64,000 bases of DNA from Amycolatopsis dendrobii (GTDB lineage Bacteria > Actinomycetota > Actinomycetes > Mycobacteriales > Pseudonocardiaceae): NCBI RefSeq assembly GCF_014145675.1, contig NZ_JACGZW010000003.1, forward strand, positions 558,001-622,000. The letters run 5' to 3'. How positions within the stretch are numbered: position 1 is the first letter of the stretch; every line of letters begins with the position of its first letter. Positions 15,773 to 23,550 of this stretch are shown here, piece after piece. The notes under the pieces are model-generated. The model was not told where the DNA came from and made no database searches. It worked only from the letters and a program-made list of their open reading frames with translations. A program made the position numbers and the translations under genes.

Positions 15773-16798
15773 TCAGCCGAAGAAGACTTCGGCTTCCTGG
15801 TACCGCTCCAGCGGAACGGTCTTCAGCTCGGCCGTCGCCTCGGACAGCTTCACGCGCACGATGTCGGTGCCCTTGAGCGCCACCATCACACCGAAGTCGC
15901 CGTCGGCGACCGCGTCCACCGCGTGCAGGCCGAAACGCGTCGCGAGGACCCGGTCGTAGGCGGTCGGGGTGCCGCCGCGCTGGACGTGGCCCAGCACGAC
16001 CGCGCGCGATTCCTTGCCGGTGCGCTCGGAGATCTCGTCGGCCAGCCAGTTGCCGATGCCGCCGAGCCGGACGTGCCCGAAAGCGTCCTTCTCGCCGGTC
16101 AGCAGCTTCTCCTCGCCGCCCTCGGGCAGCGCGCCCTCGGCCACGACGATGATCGGCGCGTACTCCTTTTCGAAGCGGCGCTCGACCCACTGCACGACCT
16201 GGTCGACGGAGAACTGGCGCTCCGGGACCAGGATCACGCTCGCGCCGCCGGCGAGGCCGGAGTGCAGCGCGATCCAGCCCGCGTGCCGCCCCATGACCTC
16301 GATGACGAGGGCCCGGTGGTGCGATTCGGCCGTGGTGTGCAGCCGGTCGATCGCCTCGGTGGCGATGGAGACCGCGGTGTCGAAGCCGAACGTGTAGTCG
16401 GTGGCCCCGAGGTCGTTGTCGATCGTCTTGGGCACGCCGACGACGCCGATGCCGTCGTCGGTCAGCCGCTTGGCGACGCCGAGGGTGTCCTCGCCGCCGA
16501 TCGCGATCAGCGCGTCGACCCCCTGGTCGGCGAGCACCTTGCGGATCTGGTCGACGCCGCCGTCGACCTTGTACGGGTTCGTCCGCGACGACCGCAGGAT
16601 GGTGCCCCCGCGGGTGAGGATGTCCTCGACGTCGGCGAGGCCGAGCGGCCGGCTGTCGCCGGTCAGCGGGCCCTGCCAGCCGTTGCGGAAGCCGACGAAC
16701 TCCCAGCCGTGCACCTCGACGCCCTTGCGGACCACCGCGCGGATCACCGCGTTCAGGCCGGGGCAGTCGCCGCCCCCCGTCAGCACACCGACACGCAT
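15773..16798 (-). CDS. pfkA: 6-phosphofructokinase, predicted PPi-dependent
   Basis: Phosphorylates fructose 6-phosphate to fructose 1,6-bisphosphate. The 341-aa group III phosphofructokinase has LTGGGDCPGLNAVIR, the catalytic PKTIDNDL segment, EVMGRHAGWIALHSGLA and VVLGHVQRGGTPTAYDR. Two positions decide the phosphoryl donor. Residue 104 is Asp (GGEDTLG) and residue 124 is Lys (PKTIDND), both bulky as in PPi-dependent enzymes such as that of Amycolatopsis methanolica; ATP enzymes carry Gly there. PPi use would make the step reversible. The ribosome site is GGAGGC. It ends in a strong terminator. Confidence 0.93.
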   Translation of the reverse strand: MRVGVLTGGGDCPGLNAVIRAVVRKGVEVHGWEFVGFRNGWQGPLTGDSRPLGLADVEDILTRGGTILRSSRTNPYKVDGGVDQIRKVLADQGVDALIAIGGEDTLGVAKRLTDDGIGVVGVPKTIDNDLGATDYTFGFDTAVSIATEAIDRLHTTAESHHRALVIEVMGRHAGWIALHSGLAGGASVILVPERQFSVDQVVQWVERRFEKEYAPIIVVAEGALPEGGEEKLLTGEKDAFGHVRLGGIGNWLADEISERTGKESRAVVLGHVQRGGTPTAYDRVLATRFGLHAVDAVADGDFGVMVALKGTDIVRVKLSEATAELKTVPLERYQEAEVFFG

Positions 16799-16943
16799 CT
16801 GTTGCCTCCGTCTTTCCTCGCAGGGAGAGTGCAGTCACAGTCCGCGGACAGCGTAGCGGTTTTCATCTGGATCGGTGCAGGGCGGACCACCTGCCCAATC
16901 CGGTCCGGGCCGGGGCCGCTGGACGGTGTGTTACCTTGGGGCT

Positions 16944-17009
16944 GTGCAGCGCTATTTCTGGTTTACGAAGCCGGCCCCGGGTGGGCACGGCGGCGTGAAC
17001 CTGCGCTGA
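16944..17009 (+). CDS. Putative aromatic-codon leader peptide of the DAHP synthase gene
   Basis: A 21-codon ORF starting GTG and beginning MQRYFWF, so Tyr-Phe-Trp-Phe are read consecutively at codons 4-7. It ends TGA 80 bp before the DAHP synthase start. TTACCT at 16931-16936 could be a -10 box placing the transcript start at or next to the GTG, so the peptide may be leaderless. A cluster of the pathway's own end-product codons upstream of the first shikimate-pathway enzyme is the hallmark of ribosome-mediated attenuation. A comparable aroR leader has been described before aroF in Corynebacterium glutamicum. Confidence 0.75.
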   Translation: MQRYFWFTKPAPGGHGGVNLR

Positions 17010-17018
17010 CCTCCACCC

Positions 17019-17042
17019 CGAGCCGGATCTCGAACCGGCTCG
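17019..17042 (+). promoter_or_regulatory. Attenuator-type hairpin in the DAHP synthase leader
   Basis: CGAGCCGG and CCGGCTCG form a perfect 8-bp stem with an 8-nt loop starting 9 nt after the leader-peptide stop. A competing pairing exists between GGGTGGG (about 16979-16985, inside the leader ORF) and CCACCCC (about 17013-17019). Ribosome position could choose between them. No T-tract follows, so control may act on ribosome access or through Rho. Confidence 0.5.
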
Positions 17043-17089
17043 GCGAATCCCCCGCGGGTCGGTGTCCACCAGGAAGGAACCACCCGCAC

Positions 17090-18184
17090 ATGAGCACCCC
17101 CCTCGTCGCCGCCCCCGCCGACGCGAGCACGCTGGACAACCGCCGCACCACGTCGGTCAGTCCCCTCATCTCGCCCGCGCTGCTGCGCGAAGACCATCCC
17201 GTGGACGCCGCGGTCGCCAAAGTCGTGCAAAACGGCCGCACGGAAACCGTCGACATCCTCGACGGCCGCGACGACCGTCTGGCCGTGATCGTCGGCCCGT
17301 GCTCGGTCCACGACCCCGAAGCCGCCCTCGACTACGCCCGCCGCCTGGCCGCCAAGGCCGAGGCCCTGCGCGAAGACCTGCACATCGTGATGCGGGTGTA
17401 CTTCGAAAAGCCGCGCACGACGCTGGGCTGGAAGGGCCTGATCAACGATCCCGACCTGGACGGCACGTTCGCCGTCAACAAGGGCCTGCGCCTGGCCCGG
17501 AAACTCCTGCTGGACGTCTCCGGACTGGGCCTCCCGGTCGGCTGCGAATTCCTCGACCCGATCACCCCGCAGTTCATCGCCGACATCGTCACCTGGGGCT
17601 CGATCGGCGCCCGCACCGCCGCCAGCCAGGTCCACCGCCAGCTGTGCAGCGCCCTGTCCATGCCGGTCGGCATCAAGAACTCGACCGAAGGCGACATCCA
17701 GGTAGCCGTGGACGCGACCCGCGCCGCCGCCGCCTCGCACGTCTTCCCCGGCATCAACGTGGACGGCCTCGCCGCCCTGGTGACGACCTCCGGAAACCCG
17801 GACTGCCACGTAATCCTCCGCGGCAGCTCCGCGGGCCCGAACTACGACCCGGCGTCCGTCGAGGAAACCCTCGCCCGCCTGGCGAAGTCCGGCCTCCCGG
17901 AGCGATTGGTGATCGACGCGAGCCACGGCAACAGCAACAAGGACCACGTCCGCCAGTCCGAGGTCGTCCGCGACCTGGCCGGCCGGATCTCCGCCGGAGA
18001 ACGCGGAATCGCGGGCCTGATGCTGGAAAGCAACCTGGTCGCCGGACGCCAAGACCTGGTCCTGGGACAGTCGGAGAAGCTGACCTACGGCCAGTCCATC
18101 ACCGACGCCTGCATGGACTGGGACACGACCGAAGACCTGCTGGACACCCTGGCGACCGCCGTCCGCGCCCGCCGCACCCGCTGA
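17090..18184 (+). CDS. aroF: 3-deoxy-7-phosphoheptulonate (DAHP) synthase, class I
   Basis: Condenses phosphoenolpyruvate and erythrose 4-phosphate, the first step to aromatic amino acids. The 364-aa protein is class I alpha (AroF/G/H-like): AVIVGPCSVHDPEAALDYA, MRVYFEKPRTTLGWKGLINDPDLDGTF, VGCEFLDPITPQF, GARTAASQVHRQL and DASHGNSNKDH are all present. M. tuberculosis has a class II enzyme next to its Rv2179c homologue, so this is a different enzyme class in a similar neighbourhood. The start at 17090 follows AGGAAGGA at about 12 nt. Control by the upstream leader peptide is likely. Which aromatic acid feeds back cannot be read from sequence alone. Confidence 0.94.
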   Translation: MSTPLVAAPADASTLDNRRTTSVSPLISPALLREDHPVDAAVAKVVQNGRTETVDILDGRDDRLAVIVGPCSVHDPEAALDYARRLAAKAEALREDLHIVMRVYFEKPRTTLGWKGLINDPDLDGTFAVNKGLRLARKLLLDVSGLGLPVGCEFLDPITPQFIADIVTWGSIGARTAASQVHRQLCSALSMPVGIKNSTEGDIQVAVDATRAAAASHVFPGINVDGLAALVTTSGNPDCHVILRGSSAGPNYDPASVEETLARLAKSGLPERLVIDASHGNSNKDHVRQSEVVRDLAGRISAGERGIAGLMLESNLVAGRQDLVLGQSEKLTYGQSITDACMDWDTTEDLLDTLATAVRARRTR

Positions 18185-18204
18185 CCCGCCCAGCCTGTCT
18201 CGAA

Positions 18205-18232
18205 GCGAGGGAACCCGCGAGGGTTCCCTCGC
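18205..18232 (+). terminator. GNRA-loop stem after the DAHP synthase gene
   Basis: GCGAGGGAACCC and GGGTTCCCTCGC form a perfect 12-bp stem capped by a GCGA tetraloop, 20 nt beyond the stop codon. No T-run follows. It is probably a terminator or a 3' stabilising stem. Confidence 0.7.
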
Positions 18233-18316
18233 GCCCTAAAACCGCACCCGGTGCACCCAACGATCGAGGCACCCAGCCCCTCCCCCGCACCCCGATACGA
18301 AGCCTCCCTGCGGTTC

Positions 18317-18361
18317 GGGGGTGCTTGTCAAGGCATCTTTCCCGCCTTGACAAGCACCCCC
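18317..18361. repeat. Perfect 18-bp inverted repeat with 9-nt loop
   Basis: GGGGGTGCTTGTCAAGGC (18317-18334) and GCCTTGACAAGCACCCCC (18344-18361) are exact inverse copies in the convergent region between the DAHP synthase and RNase genes. The stem exceeds what termination requires and has no T-tract. It could be a bidirectional terminator or a copy of a dispersed palindromic repeat. Confidence 0.75.
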
Positions 18362-18440
18362 AGACCGTCAGCACAATCAACCTTCGGGGTGCCCCACGCA
18401 ACCCAAGACGGCCGATGTCGCCGCCAGGCGACGAGCCGAA

Positions 18441-18932
18441 TCACCGCCCCCGGCGAAACGCCTCCTCGATAACCTCCCACCGCTGCAAGTTGTGCCGGGC
18501 GTCAGCCAACGCGTCGTGCTGATCCCCAGGCGCGGCAGGCAGCTTGGGCTTCCCCGCGTCCTCCCACCGCTGCCGGAGATCCCGGGTGAACCGAGGCAAC
18601 TGCCGAGGCAACGCGGGCATCGGCCCCCACAACTGCGCCAACGCCACATGGTCGTACGCCGCGAACCAAGCCCACAGCTCGATCCCCCCGGGCGGCTTCC
18701 CGAAGAACTCCAGCAGATCCGCCCGGATCCGCTCGCGGCTCCGCCAAGCCGGATCCGCGGGCGAAGGCAGCTTGGGCAGCACGTTCTCCCGCACCCAAGC
18801 CCCGGCCCGCCCGGGGTCGAAGTCGGTGGACACGGCGTAGAACTCGCGTCCGCGCTCGTCAACGACACCGATCGACACGAGGTCAATCGTCACGCCGTCC
18901 TCAATAAACTCGGTGTCGTAGAAAAAACGCAC
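18441..18932 (-). CDS. Rv2179c-type 3'-5' exoribonuclease
   Basis: A 163-aa DEDDh exoribonuclease related to M. tuberculosis Rv2179c. It starts MRFFYDTEFIEDGVTIDLVSIGVVDERGREFYAVSTDFDPGRAGAWVRENVLPKLP, with the motif I Asp and Glu in YDTEF. AYDHVALAQLWG supplies the second acidic motif and GDQHDALADARHNLQRW the third with His and Asp. It probably trims RNA 3' ends. It sits 20 bp downstream of the acyltransferase gene on the same strand and close to DAHP synthase, as in the Rv2178c-Rv2182c neighbourhood. Confidence 0.92.
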   Translation of the reverse strand: MRFFYDTEFIEDGVTIDLVSIGVVDERGREFYAVSTDFDPGRAGAWVRENVLPKLPSPADPAWRSRERIRADLLEFFGKPPGGIELWAWFAAYDHVALAQLWGPMPALPRQLPRFTRDLRQRWEDAGKPKLPAAPGDQHDALADARHNLQRWEVIEEAFRRGR

Positions 18933-18952
18933 CGGGGAACTCTAGTGGGGCC

Positions 18953-19786
18953 CTACCCGGCCTTCGTCTCCGGCACCCGATCGGCGTCCAGGGCCCTCGG
19001 CTGGACCGGCACCGCGGGCTTCACCCCGGCCGCCTCGGCGGCGAGCAGTTCCTTGGCCTTGGCCGCGTAAATGTCCACGTACTCCTGGCCGGAGAGCTCC
19101 ATCAGCGCGTACATGATCTCGTCGGTGATGGAGCGTTCGATGAACCGGTCGCCTGCCAATCCCTCGTACCGGGAGAAGTCGAGCGGCTTGCCGAAGCGCA
19201 CCTCGAGCCGCCGCGGCCACCACATCTTGGAACCGATCGGGTTGACCTTGTCCGTGCCGACCATCGCCACCGGGACCACCACGCCGCGCGATTCGAGCGC
19301 GATCCGGGCGACGCCGGTCTTGCCCTTGTACAGCCGTCCGTCCGGGGAGCGGGTGCCCTCGGGGTAGATGCCGAGCAGGTGCCCGTCCTTGACCAGCCGG
19401 ATCGCGGTGTCGAGCGCGGCCTGCGCGGCGTTGCCGCCGGAGCGGTCGATGGGGAACTGGCCGACGCCGGTGAAGAACCACTTCTTGAGCAGGCCCTTGA
19501 ACCCGGGCTCGGTGAAGTACTCCGACTTCGCCGGGAAGGTGACCTTGCGCTTGACCCGCAGCGGCATGAAGAACGAATCCGCGACCGCGAGGTGGTTGCC
19601 GGCGAGGATGGCGCCACCCGTCTCGGGGATGTTTTCGGCGCCGACGACTTTGGTGGGCCACAGCGTCTTCAGCAGCGGCCCGATGAACACCCACTTCATC
19701 AGCCAGTACAGCACCGGGTTCCAGTCCTTTCCTGCCCGCGCGGGCCCCGGCAGGTCAGGGTACGGAACAAGCACCGGCCCGCACAA
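18953..19786 (-). CDS. PlsC-type 1-acylglycerol-3-phosphate acyltransferase
   Basis: Transfers an acyl chain to lysophosphatidate or a related lipid at the inner membrane. The 277-aa protein has the acyltransferase blocks in order: NHLAVADS (His65 and Asp70, HX4D), GQFPIDRSGGNAAQ, GIYPEGTRSPDGRLYKGKTG and VVPVAMVGTDKVNP. The hydrophobic WNPVLYWLMKWVFIGPLLKTLW near residue 25 may anchor it. Rv2182c occupies the matching place in M. tuberculosis. The start could lie a few codons downstream (GTG), as the first residues are not conserved. Confidence 0.9.
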   Translation of the reverse strand: MCGPVLVPYPDLPGPARAGKDWNPVLYWLMKWVFIGPLLKTLWPTKVVGAENIPETGGAILAGNHLAVADSFFMPLRVKRKVTFPAKSEYFTEPGFKGLLKKWFFTGVGQFPIDRSGGNAAQAALDTAIRLVKDGHLLGIYPEGTRSPDGRLYKGKTGVARIALESRGVVVPVAMVGTDKVNPIGSKMWWPRRLEVRFGKPLDFSRYEGLAGDRFIERSITDEIMYALMELSGQEYVDIYAAKAKELLAAEAAGVKPAVPVQPRALDADRVPETKAG

Positions 19787-19932
19787 CGCGAGAGCGGGCG
19801 GTCACCCGGGGGCAGCGACCGATCTCACAGCGGGACCGGAAGGATCCCCGCTTCCGGAGTGGGCCCCACAACCCGGCTTCGGCGTGAGAGCATGGGAGGA
19901 CTCCACCGCTTCGATTCGGAAGGGCGTTCGTG

Positions 19933-20700
19933 ATGGGCGTGCTCGCCGGCGCGGAACCGTTCTCCCACCCGGGTTCCTCCGGGGCCGGCTTCCTGCTCTG
20001 CCACGGATTCACCGCGACGCCCGACGGCATGCGCGCCTGGGGCGCGCACCTGGCGGGCGAGGGCTTCGCGGTGCGCTGCCCGCTGCTGCCCGGCCACGGC
20101 ACGCACTGGCGCGATCTGAACCGGACGACCTGGCAGGACTGGTACGCCACGGTGCGCGAGTCGCTGCTGGCGCTGCGCGCGGAGTGCGACCAGGTGTTCG
20201 TCGGCGGGATGTCGATGGGCGGGACGCTCACCCTCCGCCTCGCCGAGGAGTTCGGCGCGGACATCTCCGGCCTCGTGCTGGTCAACCCGTCGGTCACGCG
20301 GCTGAGCCTGGACGCCAAGGTGCTGCCGCTGCTGTCGCGAGTGGTCCCGTCGATCCGCGCGATCGGCAACGACATCGCCAAGCCCGGCGAGGTCGAACTG
20401 GCCTATCCGCGCACCCCGGTGCGGGCCGCGGCGAGCCTCGCCCGGCTGTGGAAGATCGTGCGCGCCGACCTGCCGAAGGTGTCTCAGCCGGTGCTGCTGC
20501 TGCACTCGCGGGTCGACCACGTCGTCGAACCCGAGAACTCGCAGATCGTTCTGGACGGCATCTCGAGCACGGACGTGACCGAGGTGGTGCTGGAGAACAG
20601 CTATCACGTCGCGACGCAGGACCACGACGCGGAACTGATCTTCAGCCGCAGTGTCGACTTCGCCCGGCAGTTGCGGGCGGGACAGGTGGGTGCCGGATGA
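19933..20700 (+). CDS. Alpha/beta hydrolase (carboxylesterase/monoacylglycerol lipase-like)
   Basis: A 255-aa cytoplasmic serine hydrolase of the Est30/BAAT-like group. The oxyanion turn is LLCHGFTATPDGMRAWG. The nucleophile is Ser94 in GGMSMGGTL. The acid is Asp in HSRVDHVVEPENS, and the catalytic His sits in ENSYHVATQDHD, the motif typical of carboxylesterase Est30. The likely substrate is a medium-chain ester or monoacylglycerol. The ATG at 19933 directly follows an in-frame GTG. It is divergent from the PlsC gene and overlaps the next gene by 4 bp (ATGA), so the two are translationally coupled. Confidence 0.88.
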   Translation: MGVLAGAEPFSHPGSSGAGFLLCHGFTATPDGMRAWGAHLAGEGFAVRCPLLPGHGTHWRDLNRTTWQDWYATVRESLLALRAECDQVFVGGMSMGGTLTLRLAEEFGADISGLVLVNPSVTRLSLDAKVLPLLSRVVPSIRAIGNDIAKPGEVELAYPRTPVRAAASLARLWKIVRADLPKVSQPVLLLHSRVDHVVEPENSQIVLDGISSTDVTEVVLENSYHVATQDHDAELIFSRSVDFARQLRAGQVGAG

Positions 20701-21257
20701 ACCGGGGGAAAGGCGCGGACGGACCCGAGGACGTCGACGCCACGTTCGCCGAGATCGTGGCCGATCTCCGGGCCGAGGGCGTGGGCGTGTTCCTGGACGA
20801 GGACCCGTTCTCCGGCGCCGGCCCCGCGTCCGCCGGAACCGACGCGTCCCCCGGAGCCGAACCCGAAACGGGCAAGGCCAAGCCGAAGCCCGCCGCGGAC
20901 CCGCCTGCTCCGGCCGCCCCGCCGTCTTCGCCGCCGTCGTCTTCGGACGGCTGGCGCACCGGCGGCACCGACTGGGACACCACCATGTTCTCCGGCGACC
21001 CGGCCGAGGACGACGAGCACTACGTGCCCCCGGAGCCGCCGCCGCTGCCGCGCTGGCGCAAGGGCGCGTTCATCGTGCTGCTGTTCTTCGTCGTCGGGCT
21101 CCTGCTGCTGATCGTGCCGAACCTGATCGGGGTCGGCCCCGCGCTCGCCACGCCGCTCGGCATCCTTTCGCTCGCCACCGGCATCGCGCTGCTCCTGCTG
21201 CGCGTGCGCCAGGGCCCGCCGCCGGGAGCGGACCCCAGCAACGGCGCCCAGGTCTGA
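20697..21257 (+). CDS. Hypothetical membrane protein with acidic/Pro-rich N-terminus
   Basis: A 186-aa protein of unknown function. Residues 1-110 are acidic and rich in Pro, Ala and Ser (AADPPAPAAPPSSPPSSSDGW), probably disordered and cytoplasmic. Two closely spaced membrane helices follow (GAFIVLLFFVVGLLLLIVPNLIGV and ALATPLGILSLATGIALLLL), then a short tail RVRQGPPPGADPSNGAQV. Coupling with the hydrolase (ATGA overlap) and the downstream GCS2 gene 10 bp away suggests one operon. Confidence 0.8.
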   Translation: MNRGKGADGPEDVDATFAEIVADLRAEGVGVFLDEDPFSGAGPASAGTDASPGAEPETGKAKPKPAADPPAPAAPPSSPPSSSDGWRTGGTDWDTTMFSGDPAEDDEHYVPPEPPPLPRWRKGAFIVLLFFVVGLLLLIVPNLIGVGPALATPLGILSLATGIALLLLRVRQGPPPGADPSNGAQV

Positions 21258-21267
21258 CCGGGCGGGC

Positions 21268-22407
21268 ATGCGGATCGACTTCCAGGCGTCCCGGCGTTCC
21301 ACCGTCGGCGCGGAATGGGAACTCGCGCTGGTGGACCGGCGCAGCGGCGAACTGCGGTCGGTCGCGGAGGAACTCCTCGCCGCGGTCCGCCCGGAAGGGG
21401 CCGCCGAACATCCCCGGATCAAACAGGAACTGCTGCTCAACACGATCGAGGTGGTCAGCGGCGTCTGCCGCACGGTCGGCGAGGTGAAACACGACCTCGC
21501 CGAAGCGCTCGACGAGGTGCACCGGGTCGCCGACCCGCTGGGCGTCGAGCTGTTCTCTGCGGGCTCGCACCCGTTTTCCTCGTGGTACCGGCAGAAGGTG
21601 ACCGACAAGGAGCGCTACGCCAAGCTGATCGACCGCACCCAGTGGTGGGGCAGGCAGATGCTGATCTACGGCGTGCACGTCCACGTCGGGCTCGACCACC
21701 GGGACAAGGTGCTGCCGGTGCTCGACGGGCTGCTGCGCTACGCGCCGCATCTGCAGGCGCTGTCCGCGTCGTCGCCGTACTGGTCCGGCGAGGACACCGG
21801 GTACGCCTCGAACCGGGCGCTGATGTTCCAGCAGCTGCCGACCGCCGGGCTGCCGTTCCAGTTCCGCGAATGGGCGGAGCTGGAGGGCTACGTCGAGGAC
21901 ATGTTCACCACCGGCGTGATCGACCACTTCTCCGAGATCCGCTGGGACATCCGCCCGGCCCCGCATTTCGGCACCATCGAGATGCGCGTGTGCGACGGAC
22001 TGCCGACGCTGCAGGAGGTCGGCGCGATTTCGGCGCTCACCCAGTGCCTGGTGGACGACTTCAGCGCCCGCCTCGACAAGGGCGAGACGCTGCCGGTGCT
22101 GCCGCCGTGGCACGTCCAGGAGAACAAGTGGCGCGCCGCCCGCTACGGCCTCGACGCGATCGTCATCCTCGACGCCGCCGGCCGCGAACGGCTCGTCACC
22201 GAAGACCTCGCCGAGCTGCTGGACCGGCTGGAACCGGTCGCCAAGCGGCTGGACTGCGCCCGCGAGCTGCGCGATGTCGAGAACATTCTCCGGGTCGGCG
22301 CGAGCTATCAGCGGCAGCGGGCGGTCGCGAAGCAGTACAACGGATCCTTGAAGGCCGTGGTCGCCGCGCTGGTCACCGAGATGCGCGACGGCGTCCCGCA
22401 CGCTTAG
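21268..22407 (+). CDS. Carboxylate-amine ligase, glutamate-cysteine ligase type 2 (YbdK/EgtA-like)
   Basis: A 379-aa member of the GCS2 family, ATP-dependent carboxylate-amine ligases. Typical segments are TVGAEWELALVDRRSGEL, HPRIKQELLLNTIEVVSGVCRTVGE, SAGSHPFSSWYRQKVTDKERYAKLIDRTQWWGRQMLIYGVHVHVG and APHFGTIEMRVCDGLPTLQEVGA. Actinomycetes make mycothiol rather than glutathione, so the true product is uncertain. It is not next to the other ergothioneine genes, so an EgtA assignment is not supported here. It lies in an apparent four-gene operon. Confidence 0.86.
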   Translation: MRIDFQASRRSTVGAEWELALVDRRSGELRSVAEELLAAVRPEGAAEHPRIKQELLLNTIEVVSGVCRTVGEVKHDLAEALDEVHRVADPLGVELFSAGSHPFSSWYRQKVTDKERYAKLIDRTQWWGRQMLIYGVHVHVGLDHRDKVLPVLDGLLRYAPHLQALSASSPYWSGEDTGYASNRALMFQQLPTAGLPFQFREWAELEGYVEDMFTTGVIDHFSEIRWDIRPAPHFGTIEMRVCDGLPTLQEVGAISALTQCLVDDFSARLDKGETLPVLPPWHVQENKWRAARYGLDAIVILDAAGRERLVTEDLAELLDRLEPVAKRLDCARELRDVENILRVGASYQRQRAVAKQYNGSLKAVVAALVTEMRDGVPHA

Positions 22408-22425
22408 CTGGTCTGGGAGGCAGCG

Positions 22426-22881
22426 ATGTCGCATACGTTCAGCACGCTCGTCGAGCTCAACGGCAAAACCGCCACCGGTTTCCGGGTCCCGGCCGAGGTC
22501 GTCGAGGCGCTCGGCCAGGGGCGGCGGCCGAAGGTGCGGGTGACGATCGGCCCGCACACCTACCGCAGCACGGTCGCGGTCTATTCGGGCGAGTTCATGC
22601 TGCCGCTCAGCGCGGCGAACCGGGAGGCGGCCGGGGTCGCCGCCGGGGAGACGGTCGAGGTCACGCTCGAAGCCGACCTCGCCGAGCGGACCGTCGAGAT
22701 GCCGGACGATCTGGCTTCGGCGCTGGCGGAACGAACCGGCGCACGGGCGGCGTTCGACAAGCTTTCCTTTACCGCCCAACGGGAACGGACTGAAGCTGTC
22801 GCCTCGGCCAAGCGCGCCGAAACCCGGGAGCGGCGGATCGCGAAGATCGTCGCCGAACTAGCCGGGGACGGGCTCCCCTAG
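22426..22881 (+). CDS. DUF1905 / YdeI-type protein
   Basis: A 151-aa protein. The first about 95 residues form a DUF1905 beta-barrel (FSTLVELNGKTATGFRVPAEVVEALGQGRRPKVRVTIGPHTYRSTVAVYSGEFMLPLS). The end is a YdeI/OmpD-associated, bacteriocin-protection-like helical segment (AERTGARAAFDKLSFTAQRERTEAVASAKRAETRERRIAKIV). The molecular role is not known. It closes the operon that begins at 19933 and overlaps the convergent TetR gene by 4 bp at the stops. Confidence 0.85.
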   Translation: MSHTFSTLVELNGKTATGFRVPAEVVEALGQGRRPKVRVTIGPHTYRSTVAVYSGEFMLPLSAANREAAGVAAGETVEVTLEADLAERTVEMPDDLASALAERTGARAAFDKLSFTAQRERTEAVASAKRAETRERRIAKIVAELAGDGLP

Positions 22882-23444
22882 CCCATCGTCACGCCGGGTT
22901 TGCCGAACCCGCCGAGCACGGTGTCGACGACGCGGGTGGCCAGCGCGTCCGGATCGGCGGAGTCCTGGTCCTGCGCTGCTTCGTGGATGAGCGCACAGTA
23001 GACGCGCCGCGCCCAGACCAGGTCGACGCCGGGCCGCAGCGCGCCGCTTTCCTCCAGCCGCCGGAAGAAGACGTCGCACTGGGCGAGCACGTCCGGGGTG
23101 AGGACGCCTTCTTCCGCCGGGTGCGCGTTCATCGCGAAGCCCCACCGGAGCTTGACGCTCAGCACCTTCGCGGTCACCTGGTAAAGCGCGACCAGCGGCG
23201 GCGTGACGTCGGGCCGGACGCTGGCGAGCGCGTTGTGGAACTGCTGCGTCGCCCACAGGGTCATCGCGTCGACCAGCGCGTCCCGGCTGGCGAACCGGCG
23301 GTGCACAGTCGTCCGCGAGACGCCGGCGGCCTCGGCGATCTGCTCCATGGTCGCCGCCGGGTTGTCGCTGAGCACCCGTTCGGCCGCCTCGAGGATCGCC
23401 TGGGCCGTCCGTTCCGAGTCCGCGCGCAGGGCCCGTTTCTCCAT
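22878..23444 (-). CDS. TetR-family repressor
   Basis: A 188-aa regulator with a normal TetR N-terminal HTH (residues about 10-55; TAQAILEAAERVLSDNPAATMEQIAEAAGVSRTTVHRRFASRDALVDA) and a helical ligand domain containing YCALIHEAAQD. The start at 23444 (MEKRALRADSER) gives the usual length; the longer ORF reading into the SDR promoter is spurious. It diverges from the SDR gene. The dyad between them at 23482-23505 is the probable operator, making the SDR its likely target. Confidence 0.9.
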   Translation of the reverse strand: MEKRALRADSERTAQAILEAAERVLSDNPAATMEQIAEAAGVSRTTVHRRFASRDALVDAMTLWATQQFHNALASVRPDVTPPLVALYQVTAKVLSVKLRWGFAMNAHPAEEGVLTPDVLAQCDVFFRRLEESGALRPGVDLVWARRVYCALIHEAAQDQDSADPDALATRVVDTVLGGFGKPGVTMG

Positions 23445-23481
23445 GCCGATCAGTTTACGCCATGGTTGCCACTCGATTATT

Positions 23482-23505
23482 AGTTGCGACACTTCTGTTG
23501 CAACT
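23482..23505. promoter_or_regulatory. Probable TetR operator
   Basis: Arms AGTTGCGACA and TGTTGCAACT flank a CTTC centre, giving 10-bp half-sites with one mismatch. The site is midway between the divergent tetR and SDR start codons. Size, symmetry and placement suit a TetR dimer controlling both genes. Confidence 0.7.
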
Positions 23506-23550
23506 GCTAGCTTAACTGCATCGCTAGTGACCCGACTTGGGGGGATTTCG

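Noticed and set aside
21268..22407. EgtA (ergothioneine gamma-glutamylcysteine synthase) assignment
   Set aside because: The family fits GCS2 generally, but egtB-E neighbours are absent, so the specific role is not supported.
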